From NCBI GenBank assembly GCA_902618555.1, contig CACNAY010000006.1, forward strand, positions 1 through 39,097: a stretch of DNA of 39,097 nt. Reading direction: 5' to 3'. The position numbers and the translations under genes were made by a program. The stretch is from an uncultured Pelagibacteraceae bacterium (GTDB lineage Bacteria; Pseudomonadota; Alphaproteobacteria; Pelagibacterales; Pelagibacteraceae). This document shows positions 33,405 through 39,097 of the stretch, piece after piece (position 1 is the first letter of the stretch; each line of letters starts with the position of its first letter). Below the pieces are notes generated by a model. It saw nothing but the letters and a program-made list of their open reading frames with translations. It was not told the DNA's origin and ran no database searches.

Positions 33405-33698
33405 CTATTTCTCAATTACAACTGTACCAGAATGAGGATCAGTTACTCCCAAATCTGGTGACAGTTCTTCCAAAGTGTGCCGAAGTGTATCCAAGAATGC
33501 AATCATTTTTGATCTTGCTTTAGCAATGTCATCTTCAGAATTCCATTCACCTAACATAAAAAATTCATTAGGTTTCGTTTCAACATATTTAGCTGAAATC
33601 TGCCCATCGAATTTTGGCATCTCATCTATTTTTTTCAAATATTCTTCTCTGCCAGATGATTTCACTTTGCATCTAACAATATTCATAAACTTTGCCAT
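33405..33698 (-). CDS. ABM-like small alpha/beta-barrel protein
   Basis: 97 residues with strand-helix-strand pattern: MNIVRCKVKSSGREEYLKKI, then EFFMLGEWNSEDDIAKARS, resembling antibiotic-biosynthesis-monooxygenase (ABM) and related dimeric alpha/beta-barrel proteins. The catalytic residues of quinol monooxygenases are not recognisable. A strong AAGGAGAT precedes the ATG at 33698. The 14 nt after its stop hold the GYD gene's ribosome binding site. Confidence 0.65.
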   Translation of the reverse strand: MAKFMNIVRCKVKSSGREEYLKKIDEMPKFDGQISAKYVETKPNEFFMLGEWNSEDDIAKARSKMIAFLDTLRHTLEELSPDLGVTDPHSGTVVIEK

Positions 33699-33706
33699 GT
33701 ATCTCC

Positions 33707-34123
33707 TTAAACGTAAATTTTATCAGCCAAACCGTAACAAAGAATTGCACTGATAATAACAAGAACGAGTGGAGCATATATTCCATCGTTTCTAGTTTTT
33801 TTAGTTAAACCTGTTTTGTCAATTTTTAATGTATAAAAATTTACAATTAATATCGAAACATTCATTATAAAAACTAAGTTAAAGAAGGCCCAAGTAGCTT
33901 CTACACCACCTGATCTAATAAAAGCGATATATATTGCCATTAGAACAGTGGCAATCATGAATGAGCCTGCAAATCTTGTAATTAAAGTTGCAGTTTTATC
34001 TACCCCTCTACCCTTAAGAAATTTTTTAGTATCAAATACCAATTGGTAAGCGTAGCTACCAACTATAATAAAATGTGCTAAGTAAATAATTAAATAAAAT
34101 GCGTTTCCAAATTTGTCTATCAT
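33707..34123 (-). CDS. Four-helix integral membrane protein
   Basis: 138 residues from the ATG at 34123 (MIDKFGNAF), preceded by AGGA; the frame extends to 34195 but that would overlap the upstream gene. Four hydrophobic helices are visible: around FYLIIYLAHFIIVGSYAY, the FAGSFMIATVLMAIYIAF stretch, the AFFNLVFIMNVSILIVNF stretch and the LVLVIISAILCYGLAD stretch. His in helix 1 and Arg at the start of helix 2 are the only obvious polar membrane residues. Family not recognised. Sits in the centre of the small alpha/beta-barrel operon and could be its membrane partner. Confidence 0.68.
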   Translation of the reverse strand: MIDKFGNAFYLIIYLAHFIIVGSYAYQLVFDTKKFLKGRGVDKTATLITRFAGSFMIATVLMAIYIAFIRSGGVEATWAFFNLVFIMNVSILIVNFYTLKIDKTGLTKKTRNDGIYAPLVLVIISAILCYGLADKIYV

Positions 34124-34130
34124 AAATATC

Positions 34131-34418
34131 CTATGCGTTATAGTCCATGACTTGATCTGTGCACTCAACAAATTTATGAGGAGTGAAAAAATCATTCATT
34201 TGACCTAATTGATTAATAATTGCTTGCTCATCTTTTCCCTTCCACCAGCAAAACATTTCCATTGTATCGCCCGGTGTATTCCAAGTCATTTGACAAGCAG
34301 CATTGTCACTTTTCATACTTTTAACAATATCTTCCATTTTCATAGAAGCCACTGTTTCTGTAAATTTAGCTTTCATTTCAGCAGATTTGAAAGTGTGTGT
34401 TACCATGTAGTTTTTCAT
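34131..34418 (-). CDS. Small ferredoxin-fold-like protein, unassigned
   Basis: 95 residues starting MKNYMVTHTFKSAEMKAKF; two strand-helix-strand halves with CQMTWNTPGDTMEMFCWWKGKDEQAI in the second (given by positions 42-67). The shape fits a dimeric alpha/beta-barrel monomer of the stress-responsive or DUF4242-like kind, but no named family is certain. Rich in Met and with three Cys and an adjacent Trp pair, suggesting ligand or metal binding. AAAGGAG lies 6 nt before the ATG. Confidence 0.6.
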   Translation of the reverse strand: MKNYMVTHTFKSAEMKAKFTETVASMKMEDIVKSMKSDNAACQMTWNTPGDTMEMFCWWKGKDEQAIINQLGQMNDFFTPHKFVECTDQVMDYNA

Positions 34419-34428
34419 TTTTTCTCCT

Positions 34429-34719
34429 TTATAGGTTTATTTCAGATAGTTCAAATAACTGAGCACTTTCTACACACTCAGCATAAATTGCTTTAGCTGT
34501 GGAGTTATTTCCAGTTACAAACTCTTTCATTCCTGCTTCGTTATGAACATTGACTTTAAATAGCATTCCGCTTTTATCTGGGATCATAGCACCAACAGTT
34601 TTTTCCGGATATGCAACACTTTTTCTAACACTCATACCCTCATCTGATTGCATCCATTTCGTGAAAGTTTCTAATTTGCCTTCTTTAAATTTAAGATGTA
34701 CTAACATTTCTTTTTCCAT
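34429..34719 (-). CDS. Small alpha/beta protein, unassigned
   Basis: 96 residues; MLVHLKFKEGKLETFTKWM forms strand-helix, TVGAMIPDKSGMLFKVNVHNEAG strands, and a final helix-strand LFELSEINL. The pattern again resembles an alpha/beta-barrel monomer. The ATG at 34719 lacks a good Shine-Dalgarno; the ATG four codons later has GGAAAAAG before it and may be the true start. The next gene begins 10 nt after its stop. Confidence 0.58.
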   Translation of the reverse strand: MEKEMLVHLKFKEGKLETFTKWMQSDEGMSVRKSVAYPEKTVGAMIPDKSGMLFKVNVHNEAGMKEFVTGNNSTAKAIYAECVESAQLFELSEINL

Positions 34720-34732
34720 TGTTTACTTTTAT

Positions 34733-35020
34733 TTAAACTCCTCTAATTATTATTCCATTAGCAACTGAGTTTGCTAATCGAATAGGTTTTACTGGTTTGT
34801 ATTCCTTAGAGTCATACCACTCTAAAGCTTTTTCATAAGTTGGAAATTTAATTACTACTGTTCTAGGGTATTTCCACTCACCATCTATAACTTTGTACTC
34901 ACCGGCACGTACAAGGTATTCTCCTCCGAATTTTTGAACTGTAGGCACAACTTTACCAATATATTCTTTATAAGCTTCAGGATTTTTTACATCTATATTA
35001 GCTATAACGTATCCGCTCAT
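34733..35020 (-). CDS. DUF1330 family protein
   Basis: 95 residues. GYVIANIDVKNPEAYKEY, GGEYLVRAGEYKVIDG and VVIKFPTYEKALEWYDS are typical of DUF1330 (PF07045), a dimeric alpha/beta-barrel family without known activity. EYKPVKPIRLANS is the conserved C-terminal part. It starts 2 nt after the stop of the secreted protein gene, so translation is probably coupled. Confidence 0.87.
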   Translation of the reverse strand: MSGYVIANIDVKNPEAYKEYIGKVVPTVQKFGGEYLVRAGEYKVIDGEWKYPRTVVIKFPTYEKALEWYDSKEYKPVKPIRLANSVANGIIIRGV

Positions 35021-35022
35021 TT

Positions 35023-35406
35023 TTAGCCTGCATAAATCGTTCTAGATAATTTTTCGATTTTTTCTTCTGAACCTTTAATTTGCTTATAAATAAATTTATT
35101 ACACTCACCATTTTTAGATTTATCAAAAGGCTTGCCATAAACTTTGTCTACATAAGCATTCATGCCTTTGTTCATCTCATCATCTTTAACACCTTCAGAT
35201 GTGAGGTATTCTCTAATTACCTTTACTGAAGCCAAAGCTAATTCCATATTTTTAACTTCAATAGTCTCAGCTGGTAAAACAGCTGTTGCACTGTAATGGC
35301 CTAAACACTCTATTGTTTTTTCTTTTTGAGCTTTAGTTATATGTCCTGCAGCTAAGGCTGAGCTCACATATAAAAAAACTGCAAAAATTAAAAAATGCTT
35401 TCTCAT
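35023..35406 (-). CDS. Small secreted protein, unknown
   Basis: 127 residues with a clear signal peptide (MRKHFLIFAVFLYVSSALA, cleavage likely after Ala19). The mature part, about 108 residues, is helical and has two Cys, at TIECLGHY and GECNKFIY, that may form a disulfide in the periplasm. No family is recognised. First gene of the minus-strand small-protein run; the 95 bp upstream (35407-35501) must hold its promoter and that of the divergent GT17 gene. Confidence 0.72.
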   Translation of the reverse strand: MRKHFLIFAVFLYVSSALAAGHITKAQKEKTIECLGHYSATAVLPAETIEVKNMELALASVKVIREYLTSEGVKDDEMNKGMNAYVDKVYGKPFDKSKNGECNKFIYKQIKGSEEKIEKLSRTIYAG

Positions 35407-35501
35407 AATAGTTTTATTTTCTCAAATTGTGGTTTAATTTAATTGTGTTAAAAGTAGATTGCAGGTATGCATATTGTCTACAACCTTGAGGTTAAAAATT
35501 A

Positions 35502-36380
35502 ATGAAAATCATTGATTGTACGTCTTTTTACAACGAACACATGATGTACGAAGTAAGATTAAATGTTCTTAAAGATAAAGTTGATAAATTTATTGTAACA
35601 GAGTCAACTTATTCTCATAGCGGAGAAAGGAAAAAATTAAATTTTGATATAAATAATTATCCTAAGTTCAAAGATAAAATTAAATATATCGTGATAGATA
35701 AAGAACCTGACGGAATTGTTGAAGAAAATAATAATCCAACTTTACAAAGAGCGAATAGTCTAAAAAGAATTGAATTATCTTACGATGAGCATTTTAATGC
35801 CATCAAAGATGCTGATGATGATGATTTTATAATGTTAAGTGATAATGATGAAATCCCAAATTTAGACTCTGAAGATTTCAAGAAAAATAAAAATGATATT
35901 GTGATATTTAATCAGCTATTTTTTTATTTTAAATTCAATTTACTGTATGACAGGATGCTCTGGCCAGGTACTAAAGGGTGTAGAAAAAAGAATTTGAAAT
36001 CTTTTTCTTGGCTTCGTAACATCAAGTTTAAAAAATATCCTATTTGGAGAATAGATACTTATTTTTCAAACACCAAATATTCAAATTTAAATATTATAAA
36101 TGATGGTGGTTGGCATTTTACAAATTTAAAAAGTCCTGAGGATATGTTTGAAAAATTTATGAACTTTGGTCATCATGATGAATTTAAATTAAGTGGAATA
36201 ACAGTTAGTAAAATTAGAGATAAAATTTCTAAAAGAGAAATGTTCTATGATCATTTTGCAGACAAAAGTTCTAAAAATAAATGGGTCAGCGACTACAAGC
36301 TTAAAAAAATTGATACTAATCTTTTACCAAGATATCTTGCAAGTAATAGAGAAAAATACTTAGAGTGGTTTGATCTTTAA
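35502..36380 (+). CDS. Glycosyltransferase family 17
   Basis: 292 residues. KIIDCTSFYNEHMMYEVRLNVL is split over 2-23, followed by DKFIVTESTYSHSG, KDADDDDFIMLSDNDEIPN (DxD-type metal site) and GGWHFTNLKSPEDM. These are hallmarks of GT17, the family of eukaryotic beta-1,4-mannosyl-glycoprotein GlcNAc-transferase, with bacterial members in LPS and capsule clusters. TTGAGGTT stands 9 nt before the ATG. It shares the palindromic TTAA stop (36377-36380) with the convergent hydratase. Confidence 0.88.
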   Translation: MKIIDCTSFYNEHMMYEVRLNVLKDKVDKFIVTESTYSHSGERKKLNFDINNYPKFKDKIKYIVIDKEPDGIVEENNNPTLQRANSLKRIELSYDEHFNAIKDADDDDFIMLSDNDEIPNLDSEDFKKNKNDIVIFNQLFFYFKFNLLYDRMLWPGTKGCRKKNLKSFSWLRNIKFKKYPIWRIDTYFSNTKYSNLNIINDGGWHFTNLKSPEDMFEKFMNFGHHDEFKLSGITVSKIRDKISKREMFYDHFADKSSKNKWVSDYKLKKIDTNLLPRYLASNREKYLEWFDL

Positions 36381-37135
36381 TCCCACACTGGTGTTTTTTT
36401 TAAAATAAAACTTTCGATACCAATTTTTTTATTTTTACTATCTAAAAGCTTATAAAATTCTTGTCTTTCTTTTTGTAAAGCATTCTTAGAATTTACTTCT
36501 AAATTTACAAGTTTTTTAATAATTTGGAGTGATTTTTTAGGTTTTGAAGAAATTTTGATCAAAAATTTTATGATGAAGTCATTAAAATTTTCTTTTGGAA
36601 TAATTTGTGAGACTATCCCAAACTTCATCGCTGTTTCAGCGTCGATAATATCTCCGGACATAGCTAGATATTTTATATTTTGATTTGAAGTAAATTTTTT
36701 AGTTTTTTGTGTTCCACCAATACCCGGAATAAGTCCTAAATTAATTTCAGGTAATCCAAACTTTGCATTATCACTAGCAATAATGAGATCACTTGAAAGA
36801 GCCAATTCAAAACCTCCACCTAATGCATAACCATTAACAAATGCAATGATTGGAATATCAATATCTTTAAGTTTATCAATATTTGAGAATAGTTTTTGTT
36901 TTTTTGCTTGTTTGGAGTTTAATTTTTCTAATTCTTTAATATCAGCTCCAGGAGAAAAAAACTTTGATCCACCAATTAAACCAATACATTTTATTTCTTT
37001 AGTTTTGTTTAAATGCTTGGTTGCATTAGCTATTTCATTTAGGGTATTTTCATCTAAACTATTATTTTTATTGTTAGCAATTTGAATAATTGCGTAATTT
37101 CCTCGCTTTTCTATTTTAATATTTTTATAGTTCAT
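36377..37135 (-). CDS. Enoyl-CoA hydratase/isomerase family protein
   Basis: 252-residue crotonase-fold enzyme. FVNGYALGGGFELALSSD contains the oxyanion-hole Gly and the first catalytic Glu, and GLPEINLGLIPGIGGTQ the second catalytic Glu and the second oxyanion glycine, so a hydratase is likely. SPGADIKEL is the acyl-CoA-binding segment. Could act in fatty acid or short-chain acyl-CoA breakdown; no companion beta-oxidation gene is present. Divergent from terC over 24 bp. Confidence 0.9.
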   Translation of the reverse strand: MNYKNIKIEKRGNYAIIQIANNKNNSLDENTLNEIANATKHLNKTKEIKCIGLIGGSKFFSPGADIKELEKLNSKQAKKQKLFSNIDKLKDIDIPIIAFVNGYALGGGFELALSSDLIIASDNAKFGLPEINLGLIPGIGGTQKTKKFTSNQNIKYLAMSGDIIDAETAMKFGIVSQIIPKENFNDFIIKFLIKISSKPKKSLQIIKKLVNLEVNSKNALQKERQEFYKLLDSKNKKIGIESFILKKTPVWD

Positions 37136-37159
37136 ACTTTATAGAATATAAATTTCATT

Positions 37160-37732
37160 ATGACAGAGCAACTAATTATATTAATTGAAATTATCTTGAT
37201 AGACTTAGTCTTAGCAGGCGATAATGCAATTATTATTGGAATGGTTGCATCAAAATTTGAGTCTTCTAACAGAAAAAAAATTATATTTTGGGGCATTGGA
37301 GGAGCAGTAGTTTTAAGAATAATTTTTACTTTTATAACAGCTTATTTATTGCAAATTACAGGGTTAAGACTTATTGGGGGAATATTGTTACTTTATATTT
37401 GCTATAAACTTTTTCGTGATGTTATTCAAAATAAGATCGAAGAAAAAAATATTGAAGTTGATAATTCAAATTTTAAAAAAGCAATTTTCACAGTTATTCT
37501 TGCAGATGTAACTATGAGTTTAGACAACGTTTTAGGAGTAGCTGGTGCAGCCAAAGATCACTATATGCTTTTAGCGTTTGGATTAGGCTTATCAATATTG
37601 TTAATGGCGTTTGCTGCTAATTATACTGCTAAGTTAATAAAAAAATATTCTTGGATAAGTTGGGTAGGTTTATTGGCAATTTTAATAGTTTCATTTCAGT
37701 TAATTTACGAAGATCTTAAAATTTTATTATGA
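37160..37732 (+). CDS. TerC family integral membrane protein
   Basis: 190 residues with six to seven membrane helices. DLVLAGDNAIIIGMVA near residue 15 and DVTMSLDNVLGVAGAA near 120 are the paired Asp/Asn membrane motifs of TerC (PF03741); related proteins export manganese or other metals to supply secreted metalloproteins. The short length matches the YjbE-type members. It overlaps the M23 gene by 4 nt (ATGA), which is notable as the neighbour is an exported metallopeptidase. Confidence 0.92.
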   Translation: MTEQLIILIEIILIDLVLAGDNAIIIGMVASKFESSNRKKIIFWGIGGAVVLRIIFTFITAYLLQITGLRLIGGILLLYICYKLFRDVIQNKIEEKNIEVDNSNFKKAIFTVILADVTMSLDNVLGVAGAAKDHYMLLAFGLGLSILLMAFAANYTAKLIKKYSWISWVGLLAILIVSFQLIYEDLKILL

Positions 37733-38517
37733 TTAGATACGCATTATTTTTTTTAATTATATTTAATATTTCTCACGCTGTTGAGTTTCAGGGAGATTTT
37801 AAACAAGGCTCTTTTATACTTGGTAAAACAGATCCGAAATCAAAAGTGTTTATAGATAACAGAAAAATAAGAGTCTCAAAAGATGGGTTTTTTGCTTTTG
37901 GGTTAGATAGAGATAGAAAAAATAACGTAATAATAAAAATACAAAATAAAAAAGAAACAAAATTAATTGAAAAGCAGGTCTTCAAAAGAGAGTATAAAAT
38001 TCAAAGAATTGATGGCCTTCCACCGAAACAAGTCACTCCACCGCCAGAAGTTTTTGAAAGGATAAAAAAAGATAATAAATTAATTGGAGATGCTAGAGCA
38101 ATAAATAGTAATTTAATTTTTTTTAAAGATAAATTTGTTTACCCCATAGATAAATATATCATCACGGGTGTTTACGGTAGTCAAAGAATTTTAAATGGAA
38201 AACCAAGAAGACCTCATTATGGAATTGATTTTCACGCACCTGAAGGTACTCCTGTAAAATCAATGATGGATGGAGTAGTTACGTTAGTAGAGAAAGATAT
38301 GTATTTCACTGGAGGAACTGTTATTTTTGACCATGGTCATGGAATAAGTACCTTGTACATGCACATGAAAGATATAGATGTTCAAAAAGGACAAAAAGTT
38401 AAAAAAGGACAGATCGTCGGTACTCTTGGTCAAAGTGGTAGAGCTACAGGACCCCATTTAGATATTCGCTTAAATTGGTTTGAAATAAAATTAGATCCAA
38501 TGACAATTTTAAAATAA
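37729..38517 (+). CDS. M23 family peptidase with altered zinc motif
   Basis: 262 residues: a signal peptide (1-17), a beta-rich N-terminal domain with GSFILGKTDPKSKV, a linker, and a LytM/M23 domain from about 140. HYGID supplies His163 and Asp167, YMHM supplies His212. The normal His-x-His reads His243-Leu-Asp245 in TGPHLDIRLNW, so the last zinc ligand is Asp in place of His. It may be an active variant, or a non-catalytic activator like EnvC. Expected place is the periplasm, acting on peptidoglycan. Coupled to terC by overlap. Confidence 0.9.
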   Translation: MIRYALFFLIIFNISHAVEFQGDFKQGSFILGKTDPKSKVFIDNRKIRVSKDGFFAFGLDRDRKNNVIIKIQNKKETKLIEKQVFKREYKIQRIDGLPPKQVTPPPEVFERIKKDNKLIGDARAINSNLIFFKDKFVYPIDKYIITGVYGSQRILNGKPRRPHYGIDFHAPEGTPVKSMMDGVVTLVEKDMYFTGGTVIFDHGHGISTLYMHMKDIDVQKGQKVKKGQIVGTLGQSGRATGPHLDIRLNWFEIKLDPMTILK

Positions 38518-38521
38518 TTAT

Positions 38522-39097
38522 ATGTTAACTGCTATAGACTTATCATTTCTGGAATTCTTATTTTTTTGTGGAATAATTTTATTTGCTTCAACGGTTAGAG
38601 GTTTTAGTGGATTTGGTTTTTCTGCATCAAGTGTTTCTTTATTATCCTTCATTCTTCCTCCAAAAGAAATTGTGCCTATCATTTTGTTGTTGGAAATTAT
38701 TGCGAGTTTTTTTATGATACCTAGTATCTGGAAAAAAATTAATTGGAAGTTTGTTTTTTATCTACTTTTAGGTGTATCGATTGGAACACCTTTTGGTGTT
38801 CACTTGTTATCAATTTTAGAACCAAGATTAACGCATTTAATAATTTCGATTACTGTTCTTGTTTTTGCAATATTATTGTTGCGTGGATATAAGAATAAAA
38901 AATTAAACCATAATATTTCCAAATTTTTTGTGGGTGCAACAGCAGGAACAGTGAATGGTTTTGGAACTTTAGCGGGACTGCCAATAGCTCTATATTTATT
39001 AGTAATTGCTGCAGAACCAGCGGTTATAAGAGCGTCACTTGCAGCACTATTCTTTTTCACTGACTTGTATGCTTTAGTTCTTGCTTACTTCAATGAA
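38522..39097 (+). CDS. TauE/SafE family membrane transporter (cut by window edge)
   Basis: The frame from ATG at 38522 is open for 192 codons to the window end. The protein is hydrophobic throughout, and the first helix carries VRGFSGFGFSASSVSLL, the first TauE/SafE repeat; GATAGTVNGFGTLAGLP at about residue 140 is the second. It starts 4 nt after the M23 stop. It is only a distant paralogue of the permease at 4704-5534 (different glycine-loop wording), so not a recent duplication. Substrate unknown. Confidence 0.85.
   Translation, partial: MLTAIDLSFLEFLFFCGIILFASTVRGFSGFGFSASSVSLLSFILPPKEIVPIILLLEIIASFFMIPSIWKKINWKFVFYLLLGVSIGTPFGVHLLSILEPRLTHLIISITVLVFAILLLRGYKNKKLNHNISKFFVGATAGTVNGFGTLAGLPIALYLLVIAAEPAVIRASLAALFFFTDLYALVLAYFNE

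Noticed and set aside
34209-34496. 95-codon plus-strand frame across two small genes
   Set aside because: Spans a junction between two minus-strand genes with good start sites and is rich in His/Phe/Cys in a shadow-like manner.
35482-35493. Hairpin AACC-TTGA-GGTT before the GT17 gene as a regulatory stem
   Set aside because: Only 4 bp long, and its right arm is better explained as the Shine-Dalgarno GAGGTT of the gene.
1-39097. CRISPR arrays, insertion sequences, transposases, phage genes, rRNA
   Set aside because: No regularly spaced repeats, inverted-repeat-flanked transposase frames or rRNA-like sequence were seen on reading the window.

Overview
The window is a 39 kb, very AT-rich, almost gap-free piece of bacterial chromosome. 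Short genes, start/stop overlaps, Lys/Asn/Ile-rich proteins, an alphaproteobacterial-type omega subunit and the gene repertoire all point to a streamlined marine alphaproteobacterium of the SAR11/Pelagibacterales type. The lineage is inferred from the sequence style and gene families; no rRNA is present to confirm it. About 41 protein genes (two cut by the window edges) and one tRNA were found. There are no insertion sequences, integrases, phage genes or CRISPR arrays.

Layout. 1-3.2 kb: a cut methyltransferase and the class Ia ribonucleotide reductase operon nrdA-nrdB, preceded by a tandem NrdR-box-like operator. 3.3-13.6 kb: mostly housekeeping and metabolism: an alpha-D-phosphohexomutase, a TauE/SafE permease, dusA, rpoZ, an MFS transporter, a beta-hydroxyacid dehydrogenase, a PNPOx-like protein, a secreted polysaccharide-lyase-like protein, a gamma-carbonic-anhydrase-like hexapeptide protein, a thioredoxin-fold protein and two glycosyltransferases. 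13.7-19.5 kb: a DUF6165 gene, then a coherent polyamine/methylthioadenosine module on the minus strand (mtnP, cis-CaaD-like tautomerase, mtnA, fuculose-aldolase-like class II aldolase, fused SpeD-SpeE, Nit1-like amidase) with apt divergent from it. 19.5-33.1 kb: a surface-polysaccharide island that is visibly richer in A/T than its surroundings. It has dTDP-sugar synthesis (rfbB, rfbA), a sugar aminotransferase, SDR enzymes, glycosyltransferases, several SAM methyltransferases and an SGNH-like protein. An elongator tRNA-Met and an omega-amino-acid aminotransferase lie within it. 33.1-35.4 kb: a minus-strand run of seven very small genes: one secreted protein, one four-helix membrane protein and five proteins that look like single-domain dimeric alpha/beta-barrel proteins (GYD, ABM-like, DUF1330 and two unassigned). 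35.5-39.1 kb: a GT17 glycosyltransferase, an enoyl-CoA hydratase, TerC, an M23 peptidase with an altered zinc motif, and a cut second TauE/SafE permease.

How it fits together. The spermidine module is the clearest system. The SpeD-SpeE fusion uses S-adenosylmethionine and releases methylthioadenosine. MtnP splits that to adenine (recaptured by Apt) and methylthioribose-1-phosphate. MtnA isomerises the latter, and the aldolase should cut it to dihydroxyacetone phosphate and methylthioacetaldehyde, which is a DHAP-shunt route and not the full methionine salvage cycle. A tautomerase-superfamily enzyme with all six cis-3-chloroacrylate-dehalogenase catalytic residues sits inside this operon without an assigned role. 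That enzyme and the small alpha/beta-barrel operon are the best candidates for undescribed biology. A second striking property is that all eight convergent gene junctions overlap, abut or sit 3 nt apart, several by palindromic stop signals shared between the strands.
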